This document shows, piece after piece, positions 10,383 through 20,486 of a stretch of DNA of 64,000 nucleotides. The DNA comes from Onchidella celtica (Eukaryota > Mollusca > Gastropoda > Systellommatophora > Onchidiidae): NCBI GenBank assembly GCA_963931925.1, contig OZ007583.1:18832048-18896047 (forward strand). Reading direction: 5' to 3'. Each line of letters begins with the position of its first letter. Position 1 is the first letter of the stretch. The notes under the pieces were generated by a model. It was not told the DNA's origin. It saw only the letters and a list, made by a program, of their open reading frames with translations, and did not search any database. The translations under genes and the position numbers were made by a program.

Positions 10383-11153
10383 AGTAGTACACTATCAGTG
10401 AAATGCATTGTAACCCATACTTTTGCCTACTAGATGAATTGCTAGGACGGCAGTATTGTACTGTAATTGGGGACATAGTTCATCTGTGACTGAATATTGA
10501 ATTGGTAGCTGATAGATAGTCATGATGTGTTAGTCACATTTTGATTTTATTCTATGTCATATTAGTTACCAATGGAACTTGGTGTAATTTTTGGAAAATG
10601 TAACCCAAATGGGGACTGCGAGCAAGCAGTATTTGTGTTATGTTGCAATGTTGTAACTTGTTTTGACCTAATATGATGAAGAAAGACCCTAACCAGTGGT
10701 CGGTATGTATTGGTATTTTTGCCATTGTACGTATGAGTTATACATTTTGGAGATAGCCATGTTATGTACAACAAGTTATATGCTATGATTCGTGCACGAA
10801 GCATTATGTAAACGATGGGCCATCGTTTCACCATATATGATTTGTAATAATATCATTGACCATTGTTTCACCACAGTGGTGGCGTTGTGTTATTTTGACT
10901 AGTAGGCCTACTGTTAACTATTGGTTTGTCACAATGACGGTATTGTATTAGTTATGGTATTAGTGATGCAAAGTACACTGCATTGTATTGTATTTGTGAT
11001 GACATTCGGGAAGACACTGAAATTGTTATTAATTGTAATAGAATTAGCAACTACCTTTGTGAGATTGGGAGTGCTATAAGATTATTTCAAGATATTGCAG
11101 ACGCTGAATAATGTTTTGGAGTTGAAAGATATTCAACTTAAATTGGGGAGTTG
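10383..11153 (+). other. LTR-2 3' untranslated region and polypurine tract
   Basis: About 770 bases between the end of RNase H and the 3' LTR with no credible open frame. Envelope is absent. The purine-rich string ggggag (about 11145-11150) just before the 3' LTR at 11154 is the candidate polypurine tract. Confidence 0.6.
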
Positions 11154-11749
11154 TGTAGCATCTGCAAGCTATCCCTTGCCCTCCCCCGTTTTCTTGTTAC
11201 ACTGGTGAGCATGTGTTCATTTCTTCTTTCATTTTATTGTTGTACTCCGTGACCTGACCTTCTTTTCTAGTGAGTAGTTTTTTTCCTCGCTCGCTTGTTG
11301 TCAGGTGTTTTGACTCGTTCAGTAAATATTAGTATGTTCCCGAACATTCGATAACACTGTGGATAAGGATGTTTACGCCAGATTTGGCCTTGAGTGATGT
11401 AACCTGATGACGTATTGATGCGTGATTGGTTAGTTTGTGCGAGGGCAAAGGTAACGTTTATTTCGGGAACTTTCTGTAGGAATGTTTATATATATAGACC
11501 TGTGTGAGTGGTTGGTGGGGTGAGTAAGTGAGTTTCCTTTTGTGTGGCGTAGATATTTAGTTTCGCTGGCGTCTTCCTAGTAATTTATTGTTCACTATAC
11601 AGTTATTAAACTTTAGTATTATTTAATCTATCGTCGGATCTCGTGTTTATTTATTTTACAGCTGTAATAGTTTCGTTTTCTAAAGGGTTGTAGTTAGATC
11701 AACTAACTCCCCCCTACTATAACGTGCTAGAACAACCTCAGCTGTTACA
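11154..11749 (+). repeat. LTR-2 3' LTR
   Basis: 596 bp, identical by eye to 5204-5799. It is followed directly by acgag (11750-11754), the right-hand target duplication within the LTR-1 protease coding region. Confidence 0.95.
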
Positions 11750-12566
11750 ACGAGATACAGGATCTACCGTTGTGGGAGTGCATAGGGACTGCATTCGGGA
11801 TTCACAGCTTACAGGTGAGACTGTCCCGTGCATCCAATTTTCAGGGGCCATAGAGAAATTACCCATGGCAAAGATAGTGATAGATACGCCTTTCCTTAGC
11901 GGGGAAGTCGAAGCAGTCGTTGGTTGCTTTCCAGGCGCCCAGCTCATCATTGGTAATGTATCGCGGGTGGTTTCCCCTTCCGAGGAGAATGTGCAGGCAT
12001 GGTCGCAATCAAAAGGTATTGACTTTTGTGCCGCAGTCGAGACACGTCGACAGGTACGTGATAGGAGTAAGATTAGACCTTTGGCAACGCCAGCGGTCAA
12101 CCTGGATATCACACCAGGGCGCTTGGCGACATTACAAAAGGAGGACCCATCATTGAGTCCATGTTTTGAGGAGGCGCGAACGGAGAAAACGAGGAAATAT
12201 AAGAACGGCTCGTCTTCCTTTGTTATTCAGGCGGGCATTCTGTTCCGTAAGTATGTAACGGTGGCCTCCATTTTAAAGCAGGTCGTTGTGCCAGCGTTGC
12301 TAATCGCAACAGTATTGCATTTGGCACATGATGTCCCATTAGCGGGTCATATGGGTATAGCTAGAACCAAAGAAAGGGTTCTTAAACATTTTTACTGGCC
12401 ATCCATCCACAGAGATGTACGAGTGTATTGTAAGACGTGCAGTGCGTGCCAAAAGACGACGCATAAGGTCGTACACCCCAGGCTCCTCGTCAGAATATTG
12501 CAGGAGAAGCTTCTAGTATCGCTTCAAAAAGAGCAAAAGACTATAAAGATAGAAGATCCAAACTGA
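11750..12566 (+). pseudogene. LTR-1 protease and integrase N-terminal remnant
   Basis: Resumes the LTR-1 frame after LTR-2. DTG followed by S appears at the very start (about 11755-11766), so the nested insertion sits at the protease active site. Downstream is the integrase zinc finger: a His pair spaced HDVPLAGH, then about 26 residues later CX2C within YCKTCSAC. After about 12485 the frame runs into unrelated residues and stops at 12566. The DDE catalytic core expected next is missing, which points to an internal deletion of some 500 bases or more relative to LTR-2. Confidence 0.85.
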
Positions 12567-12793
12567 GAATTTTTAAGCCAGGAGACAAGGTCCTATTGTT
12601 ATTACCTACGGACCATAATAAGTTATTGATGACATGGAAAGGTCCTTATGTTATTGAGCGAGTTGTTTCGAAGGTAGATTACGCTATCCACATTGATGGA
12701 TCAAGTAAGGTTTTCCATGTTAATATGCTACAGAGATTTTGTGAGAGACCAGAGTATCTGGGTTCTCATACTGGTATTAAAGGACATACCTAA
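12505..12793 (+). pseudogene. LTR-1 integrase C-terminal (GPY) remnant
   Basis: In another frame from the preceding piece. It encodes the basic linker, FKPGDKVLLLLPT, then WKGPY, and ends shortly after VNMLQRF. It aligns in order with residues ~860-930 of the LTR-2 polyprotein. It then stops at 12793, where the spacer and the front of RT have been lost. Confidence 0.8.
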
Positions 12794-13604
12794 TGTCGTG
12801 TCATTCTTTGACGATATAGCGTGTTATACGTCGACATGGTCTGATCATATTCAGACACTAACAGTAATTTTTAAACGATTACGTCATTTTGGGTTAACTG
12901 CTAAACCCGCAAAGATGGATTTGGCATGTCCAGAGATAGTATTCTTAGGACATATCGTGGGTAGAGGTGTTCAGAGACCTGAAGTAACAAAAATTGACAA
13001 ATTAATAGGGTTGCAAATCCCTAAAACAAAGAAACAAGTCAGAAGCTTAGTGGGAATTTTGAATTATTACAGAAAGTTCATTCCAAATTTTTCCTCCTTG
13101 TCATCTTCTCTTACTGACCTTACTAAGAAGGGACAACCCGATAAGGTCCAGTGGACGTCTGAATGTCAGACAGCATTTGATAATTTGGTGACAGCATTAT
13201 CATCGTCACCCATTCTGATATTACCCGATTTTCGATCTAATTTTATCCTCAGAACGGATGCGTCGGACTCTGGTGTCGGCGCTTGTCTTCTACAGGAGAA
13301 GAACGAATGTTTCCATCCTGTATGTTATGTCAGTAGGAAGTTATTGCAGAGAGAAAGAAAGTATTCTGTGATAGAGAGGGAGTGTCTTGCCATTGTGTGG
13401 TCCGTCCAGAAATTAGGACGTTATCTCATGGGACGAGAGTTCTGTATCCAGACGGACCACAAGCCACTGACATTTTTGTCGAAGAATCGTTCGACCAGCC
13501 CACGCTTGTCTAGATGGGCATTGGCTTTGCAGCGGTATACCTTCGTTATTCAACCAATTCCAGGAACCAGCAATCATATCGCCGACTACCTTAGTCGAGC
13601 CTAG
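12780..13604 (+). pseudogene. LTR-1 RT palm/thumb remnant and complete RNase H
   Basis: Open frame covering the RT from the FFDD catalytic box onward, the connection (LVGILNYYRKFIPNF), and a full gypsy RNase H (RTDASDSGVG, ERECLAIVW, QTDHKPL, final ADYLSRA). The fingers and first catalytic Asp of RT are deleted upstream. An in-frame ATG at 12693 precedes the homology and is probably fortuitous. Its position after integrase confirms the INT-before-RT order for LTR-1 as well. Confidence 0.88.
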
Positions 13605-13957
13605 GGGAAGAGTTCAGGAGCTTATACATCGGAGGACAGGAACATTGACAGGTTTTTGTGAACGAGTCGTCGACTTTAAAATATTGACATTATAAATATT
13701 ATATGAAGAATGGTTGATATGTTGATTGGTTCTGATTCTGTATTAGATATTGTGTTTAGTTAGCTGTTGATGATGTGATACATATATGCATAGTGCAGGG
13801 CATATTGACCCCCATATTTTTCCCTGATTCCGGTATTTTATGTGCTAGAGGCATTGGTAGGTCATTTTTATGTAAGTATTGCTCACGCTCACTCGTTGAC
13901 AGTCATCTTGATGCGATTTGAAATTAATTGCGTTAATTTTTTTGGGGTGGGGGATGA
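13605..13957 (+). other. LTR-1 3' untranslated region with polypurine tract
   Basis: Non-coding stretch after RNase H. The G-rich string ggggtgggggatga (13944-13957) abuts the 3' LTR and is the likely polypurine tract. No envelope frame is present. Confidence 0.7.
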
Positions 13958-15116
13958 TGTCACGAGCGAGTGAGCGAGGATCAGTAGTTACGAGAAGAGG
14001 GTTAGAATAAAGTTAACCCACGGGCCACGGGGTAAGGGAAAGCGTGCATGTTGTGAGTGGGGGGGTCTGAATGAGGCGAGAGCGCTGTATTACTATCACT
14101 GCACACTAAGACGTCCTAGAGAACGGACGCAGGAGAAAGCCCAGAGGGCGAACATAAGGAGAGCAGTCGGAAGACTTGGGAGTAGTGTTTTTTCCAGTGA
14201 TGACTGGTAGGTGGAACGATGATTGATAATTATGATGATTGATGTATTATATTCGTCTATGACCATGATGTAAATAAGTATATGTGAGGAATGTGGAAGT
14301 CCTTGATACTGTATATAGCAATGTGCGCCATGAGCGATAGATGGAAGTTAGCTTCATGGATTTGTAGCGAGAGTGAGTAGGGTGTACTACGGTGGAGGTG
14401 TGTTACCGTAAGATGTTTGGTGAGTGAAATGTGAACTATTGTGTGTACGCTTCATGAGTTGTAAGGAGGGGTGAAGTGAATAGAAGTGGTATGGTATTAT
14501 ACCAATGTAATGTTATTCTTGTAGGTGCCGGGGTCGGGCCGAAGCGCCGCCTACGGTGAGCACAGGGGATAGGCCAGCATAGGGCCGACGGCCACACATA
14601 GGCCAGGAGTGACGCTGTCGTGTAGGACAGTCGCAGCACATGAGTCGTGGCAGTCTGGCCACCGACAGGGACGTATATATGATCCTGAATGTGCTATTGA
14701 AATGATAATGTGCTATTGCCATGTTGATGTGCTATTGAAATGCTAATGTGCTATTGCCATGTTGAGGTGCTATTGGAATGCTAATGTGTTATGGCAACAG
14801 GAAGGTGCTATTGAGAGACTGCGGTGCCAGTGAAATATTAATGTGGTATTAAGACCCTGAGAGGAGAGGCTGAGGCCGAAGTGTCTTTAGAAAGTAACTA
14901 CCGGGTTGTGGACCCGAGGAAGAGTGCATGTGGGAATAAGGCCGTTGGACGGTAGTAAATTCAATAATATAGTGTATGTAATTGCACTTTTATCTGTATC
15001 TTTATGTATAATAAATGTGTGAATCTGATGGGTTGTTCTGTTAAGTGTTATACTTGTTCGTTCGTGATTGTTGTCTTGCTATAATTATTACATCTCCCAG
15101 TCTGGGATTTGTGACA
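13958..15116 (+). repeat. LTR-1 3' LTR
   Basis: 1159 bp, same length as 1611-2769 with about six substitutions by eye. It is followed by tgctt (15117-15121), matching 1606-1610. Confidence 0.92.
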
Positions 15117-15219
15117 TGCTTGTTTTGATTAATGGTTAATCCAGCCCTGTCTGTTGTTACTGAAAGAGCACTTCCTGTTTTCCATCCAGAAAAAAAAAAG
15201 TTGACAGCCCACTATGCAA

Positions 15220-15835
15220 CACTATTTTGAACTACTTATTAGTTTAAATGTGTCTTGGTATAATGTTAAAAATTGAATTATTACAGGCATACGGTGGGTT
15301 CACGCCGAACTTAAATAATACACTGGTTGTTTGTTTGTTTCTTCTAAACAATAAATTAATGTTAACTAATTAGTGGTCTTCTCCACAACATCCGCTCTAA
15401 TCCGCTATTTTTGTACGGAAAATGGCGTACGAAAAAGTAAAACACTCTTTGCCTCTGTATGTATGTCCACAGCATCCGTTCTGTTCCTCATTTTGTAGGA
15501 TCTGGAATTCCATTCCTCACTTTGCAACACTATTTTGAACTACTTATTAGTATAACCGTGTCTTGGTATCATGTTAGAAATTGTGTGTATAACGGGACAT
15601 AGTGGGTCCATGTCGATCTTTAAATAATACACTTGTCTAATTTTTTTTGGAGGGAGGGGGGGTTTAAACATTAATAAATTAATCTTAACTCATTAGTGGT
15701 CTTTTCCACAGCGTCCTCTCGAATCCGCTATTTTTTACGGAAAATGACGGACGAAAAAGCAAAACACTCTTTACCTCTGTATACTTGTCCACAGCACCCG
15801 GAACGCGGAGCGAAGCGTATGCTGAAGACAAGATC
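15220..15835. repeat. Local repeat cluster, copy A
   Basis: Two diverged tandem copies of a ~330-bp unit. It holds the strings actacttattag, tgtcttggtat, taaataatacac, taattagtggtc and aaaacactctttgcctctgt. A third partial relative with the last motif is at ~21625-21710. The copy B equivalent (~42725-43225) has lost about 165 bp here, consistent with recombination between the units. Confidence 0.65.
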
Positions 15836-15839
15836 TGTT

Positions 15840-17150
15840 GTACATGTACAATTTTGATGTTTGAATTGAGATGCCAGAGTAATTTCGGATAATAGTAAAC
15901 ACAATAAAATACACGTCTGTCCTGTTTATTTGAAGAATTCAGGTTCTTTGTTTTAAGAGATGCCATTTAAGGAACACCACTAATAGCTTTTAAATGTAAT
16001 GGTTGTACATTACTTTTAACGAAATCAACGAACTAAACAGTTAGGTAACTATGATATAAAATATATAATTAAAAATAGTAGATAATAATCATGGCAAATA
16101 AATAAATAAGAAAAAAATAATATTAAAAAGTTTATTAAATAGATACACAAATAAATAAATATGTATTTCACGCACAAGAAACTACAGCTAAGTATATGAA
16201 AAAAGACAATTTGTAGTTAGATTAATTAGCGCATTAACCTACCTGTTATTCCCCATCCCCTAACCCCCTAAAGAAAAAAAAAGATTCATTAGACATGGTT
16301 TTTTTCAAATAACATTAAAATTTGTTAACGTACTTCGAAGGGTTAATATCTTTTTCACTTTCTTGATCCTGCACACTGAGCTGGTATGAAATAAAATGGC
16401 CAACTTCCTGCCTTGGCAAAACGCAATGAAGACCTAGAATCTTTGCACACCTGGTGGAAACCCCTACAGCATGAACAGGATCCACGCACATTCATGGGGT
16501 CATGTGACAAGAACGGACTCTGCCACTGGAGAAAGCTTGAAATGCAGATGCAAAATGTCACTTTGACCCACATAAATCAGACAAAAAGCCTTGGCTTACT
16601 ACTTGCAATATCATACAGATTAAATTTTGTTGACTCTCAGCTTGCCAGATATGAAATAGCCGGTTGTATGGGTGAAGCTATTTTAATCAAGCCGAATTGA
16701 TTTTAATATTAGAATGGGGTTGAAGTTATTGGATATGATATCAAATTAGATGTATTTGAGTCTTATTCCGCGTGTGTAGTATCTCCATTTATTTTGGGCA
16801 AAAGTCAAGTGTATTTACTGCACAAATTTGTTTAATTCAAAGAGTTTGTAGTGGGCACTAGAGTCAGATCTCTGCTCTCAAAAGAGTGCGAATTTCAGCC
16901 ATAATTATTGTTTGAGGCAGGCGTCTGCTGAGACGTAGAGGAAGGAAGGAGGAAGATTAGTACGATTATAGTATATTATATTTTTAAAATCAAGTATGGA
17001 ATCGAGAAGAGTAACATTGTGTATGGTAGTTAACTTAGAAGACTTCTTTCATGTCTGTATAAAGGCAAACTAGCTAAGTTCGGATAAATGCAAATTATGA
17101 TAAATTTAAAAATAAAAGAATATTTGCAAGGGCTTAACTAGGCATAGGAG
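15840..17150. other. Non-coding stretch of copy A
   Basis: No gene recognised. Bases ~15840-16160 are absent from copy B. The bases around 16605-16690 recur in diverged form at ~26015-26100 (and at ~43675-43762 and ~53057-53143 in copy B), so this is a dispersed repeat. The 95-codon frame at 16413-16700 overlaps that repeat and has no recognisable domain. Confidence 0.5.
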
Positions 17151-17152
17151 GG

Positions 17153-17230
17153 AGCCCTAGTAGCTCAGTTGGTGTGCTGCTCACTTTGTGACTAAAGATA
17201 TGGCCATGACAGTTGAAAATGGCAAAGTGT
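17153..17230 (+). repeat. tRNA-like SINE head (A-box), copy A
   Basis: agccctagtagctcagttgg at 17153-17172 contains tagctcagttgg (17161-17172), a perfect tRNA A-box (RNA polymerase III). A good B-box (gttcgaatcc type) is not seen 30-50 bases on; the corresponding spot reads acagttgaaaatgg. This fits a decayed tRNA-derived SINE and not a functional tRNA. The copy B counterpart is at ~44225-44302. Confidence 0.4.
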
Positions 17231-17592
17231 AAGTATGAAATTGTGAGGGGCGTTCAGTTGAGCAGTTGTCTTCAGTTGCCTGGTGGGCACAGTGTTTAGT
17301 GCGAACCCACGGGAAGACAGCTAGCTGGGTTGCATGCACGCAGAGCGAGGCAGCCTAGCGAGGGGCCTCCTCAACTTTTTCAATATGGCGGCACCCGTAG
17401 GATTCAGAATGACGATTGCCTTCTATTTTGAAATGCATACTGCTGGAGCTGAATTTAAATAATGATATTGGACTGACGGTTGTATCACTTTGGTGTTTGA
17501 CAGAGAGTTTACAATAGTTAAAGAATATGTTATGAAATCAGTAATTTTAGAGGGAGCTATCGACAGTTAATAGAATCTGTATTCAGTCCATG

Positions 17593-17860
17593 GTAGATGG
17601 CTTTATTACTAAACTCATTACTTCATGTTTTTTGCTATTGTCATCTTTATTGGGGAAGTGGGGAGGTCTTTGGAAGCAGATTTTTGTTTACTTCAGTGAA
17701 TTTTCTTTGGAAATCTCATGTGGTTGAATTAGTGGTGGAAGTGTCATTTCTCAGCCATTTTTTTTTCCAAATTCACCCACCACCATCGTCCTGCCACACA
17801 AAATAAGGCAAATCAAAGCCAGCCACCTGCATTACTCCCTTTCTAATCGTATAGTAATTA
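17593..17860. repeat. Paralogous ~260-bp repeat, unit 1 (copy A)
   Basis: Shares the order tttattac, gtcatctttattg, gaagtgggga, gattttctttgg-type segment, catcgt-ctgccacaca, aagccagccac, and cgtatag-aatta with 19177-19440, at roughly 70-75% identity by eye. It is an internal duplication older than the large segmental duplication, because both units are also in copy B (44713-44978 and 46282-46545). Confidence 0.65.
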
Positions 17861-19176
17861 GCATGAACAGCTGCTCGTGCGCCGTCTCAGCTTGCCCCAA
17901 ACCGAGAACTTGGTTGATCCTGATGACGGAGACCGCTCTCGTCTTTACTTTAAGGAGGAAAGGCCTGTTCTCGCAAGATTCTGGCAACTGTTCAAATAAA
18001 TTGCTAGGACTAGAGCCACTAAGTGGCGGCGTTTGTATTGTACCAAAGCTCCAGCAATGCGTCCGTTGATGCGAGTCTTAATTCCATCAATGATCTTCTG
18101 AAGGTTTGAACCAGTCTGTCGGTTTCTCTGTTGGTTCCTGGGTGGTAAAGAACGCACGAGAGATATTGAATACCAAGTTTTTGCTGGCGTCCACTTTTTG
18201 GGTGAATTCTGAGGGTTGCCAACGTTTTATTAGGTTGTGTCAATAAAGTGCAAAAATATTCTTTTTTAATTTTAATTTTAGGCGGAGAATTGAAGTCTTG
18301 CTTGTGACATCATTTATATTAATAAAAGTGAAACCTTATGGCATTTGCAGGGCGCCTTTCGATACTCCTCTGTTAATTCTGATTCGGTGGCCCTCAGATT
18401 TTATACAGCACTTAGTATAGACTGTCGTCGTGTCGCCGGCACATAAAATGAAAAAATAATTTATAACTCGTGGAACGTTTGTATTAGTTTCTAGATTGCG
18501 ACACATTGGCGTTCAATCTATTTTTTCGGCAAATGTACGTAATTGAGATTGGTTCCGGTATCTGTATCATACTCATAAAACAACTTCCTGTTAAGACTGG
18601 TTTGAATGATGAGACTGAAGATTAGAGTTTAGACTATCAAGTAAGGAACTTTGTGTGTTCTCAATGTGCCAAGACTATGAAAAAGAAAGGGTCTGGAATT
18701 GGGAGATTGACGCTGCAGGGCCAAAAGTACAGGTTTGTCTTTTCAATATGCCTAGGACGTCAACGCTCAAAAGGAGAGCAGTAAAACGTATCTAAAAACA
18801 AACAAACAAACAAAATAAAATAAAGCTAAAAGAACGGGCAAAATGAAGCAGGTCCATAATAATCACCCAGAACTGAAATTAATAAATCGATTTATCCCGG
18901 GCAGGGCCGGGAACTCAGCTAGTTTAATATAAAACCTTTAGATTTTGGAAAAGACCGTCTGCCTTGATAATATATATACTTTTATGAAAAGATTTTAATT
19001 TTTTTCTACATAAATCGACATTCAAAAATAACTTTCTGCTAACTCAATTAAAAAAAGCACCTCAGGCAAAGTTTCAACGATTTTCATCCATGCGTTTTAA
19101 AGATCTGGCCGATTTAGCTGGCCACGAATTTTGAGATGCACTTTAATAGGCTTACATGGGTCAGGTAACAGAATCA

Positions 19177-19440
19177 GTCCATGGGAATAGTGTTACTGTT
19201 ATTACTTTTTTTTTTTTTTTACTTACTCTTCTTTGTTTTTGTCATCTGTATTGAGGAAGTGGGGACAGGCGTGGAAGTTGCTTTTTATTTTCCAGTGGAT
19301 TTTCTTTGGGAATTCAAGCTTTCAGAACTATTGGCTGGAACTGAGTGGAAGCATGATTTCTGCACCATCGTTCTGCCACACAATCAAGGCAAAGACAAAG
19401 CTGGCCACTCCTCCCTTTCCCTTCGTATAGAAATTAACAC
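19177..19440. repeat. Paralogous ~260-bp repeat, unit 2 (copy A)
   Basis: Second member of the pair described for 17593-17860. Small open frames in it are not conserved between the two units, so I do not treat them as genes. Confidence 0.65.
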
Positions 19441-20236
19441 TTGCAGAATTTAGCTTTCAATTCGGCGCACTTTATGAACCATTTGCAAAGAGGAAGTCCT
19501 GACTCTAGTGTGTTCAATAAACTCTTTGGTCTAATTTTAAATGTGAATATTGAAAATAGTAAATGACCTCCTTTTCTAATGCTTAAAAGGTGACTTTTAT
19601 ACCATGATAACTTCAGAACCATCGTTAGCAAAATAGAATGTTTTATGACCTCAATGACATGTTGCTTTATGTGCGATTTCTCTTGGAATAATGCAGGTGA
19701 AAACACTACTGAACATTTGCCCATGTCTGTACTTTAGAGAATCCACAAACCACAGCTTGATCAACACAGACCAGAACATCCTTTCCCAAGTCTCACCACG
19801 ACAGTTTTATTACACAAAAATGACAGATAACAATGCGAATATTTCTTGGTCTTACACAGTCACAACTGGCAAACACAATACAGCAAAGGCGTAGAGCTAA
19901 CATACCCAAGCCATAAGGACGTGACGAGATAACATAGTTCACAACAAAACAAGGAAAGTTTAGATTAGTGTTCACTCCTCAGTTCAAAGTCACAATAGGA
20001 GGGCACGACAGTACGATAAAATGGCTTGTTGGCATTGTAACATATTTTTTCAGCTCCTTCTTTTTCCTCAGTGAACCAAGACCCCCTGATAATCTCTCAA
20101 AGTGGCCGTGGGTATTATCTGATTCGCCATCTGCTACCTCATTGTTATCATTACGCCAAGTGGCATGTCTTCATACCCGACAGCATGGCAGTCATGTTAA
20201 TGGCCTATAACCTACATACGGGGATATTGAAGCATA

Positions 20237-20486
20237 TTCTTCTTCTTCTTCTGCGTTCTTCGTGTCAGACTGTTAATATCAGGAGGCCTGTAGCCTTTAT
20301 GAAGGACGCTGTGCTCCTGAGATCCTCTGCTATCCCATATAGCTTAGTGTGTAGTACCGCACCTCGGGGCCAGCTATCTTCACTATATTGTTTGTGCAGG
20401 TCGCATTGTTGGAGGACGTGTTCTGCATTCTCTGAGGAATTTCTACATGGGGATGTCTCAGTTTCTTTGTTAGCAAATTGAAGCAT
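20237..20486 (-). pseudogene. LINE 3' end (C-terminal RT tail), copy A
   Basis: Read on the minus strand, an open frame of 73 codons contains AEHVLQQCDLH, a WP pair, a KLYG segment and a final FIKATGLLI. This arrangement closes the polyprotein of many I/jockey-type non-LTR retrotransposons. It is followed on the minus strand by a (GAA)n tail (cttcttcttctt on plus at 20237-20252). The element is severely 5'-truncated, with no RT catalytic motif. A plus-strand frame of 136 codons over the same bases is its antisense shadow. Identical in copy B at 47339-47588. Confidence 0.7.

Larger units (their letters stand above)
5204..11749 (+). mobile_element. LTR-2: young, nearly intact Gmr1-like LTR retrotransposon nested in LTR-1
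   Basis: Two 596-bp LTRs (5204-5799 and 11154-11749; tgtagc...ttaca) look identical base for base. The 5-bp target duplication acgag is at 5199-5203 and 11750-11754. The internal region has an 18-base tRNA-Pro primer site and one long frame encoding Gag, protease, integrase, RT and RNase H in that order. The RT and RNase H are gypsy-type but integrase comes first. That is the Gmr1-like arrangement known from some animal Ty3/gypsy relatives. There is no envelope gene: 10383-11153 is non-coding. The only visible lesion is a one-base frame change in an A run at 10180-10186. This is the youngest insertion in the window. Confidence 0.93.
1611..15116 (+). mobile_element. LTR-1: Ty3/gypsy-related LTR retrotransposon with Gmr1-like domain order, defective
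   Basis: Two 1159-bp LTRs (1611-2769 and 13958-15116), each starting tgtcacgag and ending tgaca, differ at about six positions by eye, so the insertion is fairly recent. The 5-bp target duplication tgctt lies at 1606-1610 and 15117-15121; the hAT copy at 41808-42675 shows the empty site. The internal region encodes gag, then protease, integrase zinc finger, integrase C-terminal GPY domain, the rear part of RT, and RNase H. Integrase therefore precedes RT. The integrase catalytic core and the front half of RT are deleted, and LTR-2 has inserted at the protease active-site codons. The element cannot be autonomous as it stands. Confidence 0.9.
790..15149. mobile_element. Non-autonomous hAT-like DNA element (copy A), interrupted by LTR-1
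   Basis: Left terminus cagggccggattaact at 790; right terminus ends gttaatccagccctg at 15149. These are inverted repeats of each other with one mismatch over about 15 bases. An 8-bp target duplication flanks it: tcttttgt (782-789) and tctgttgt (15150-15157), with one substitution on the left. CAGGG-type termini and an 8-bp TSD are typical of the hAT superfamily. Without the LTR-1 insertion (1611-15121) the element is ~0.85 kb and encodes no transposase, so it is a MITE-like passenger that needs a transposase in trans. The uninterrupted counterpart is at 41808-42675. Confidence 0.85.

Noticed and set aside
10383..11153. Envelope gene downstream of RNase H in LTR-2
   Set aside because: No frame of useful length, no signal peptide or membrane segment.
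12693..12780. Start of a new gene at the ATG before the RT remnant
   Set aside because: The frame there reads the integrase C-terminal DNA out of frame; homology to RT starts only near 12780.
16413..16700. 95-codon frame present in copies A and B
   Set aside because: Overlaps a dispersed repeat; differences between the copies do not favour synonymous sites in any obvious way; no domain.
17161..17235. Functional tRNA gene
   Set aside because: Only the A-box is good; the B-box and a foldable acceptor stem are absent.
20071..20481. 136-codon plus-strand frame, identical in both segment copies
   Set aside because: Antisense shadow of the minus-strand LINE C-terminus; identity follows from recent duplication.
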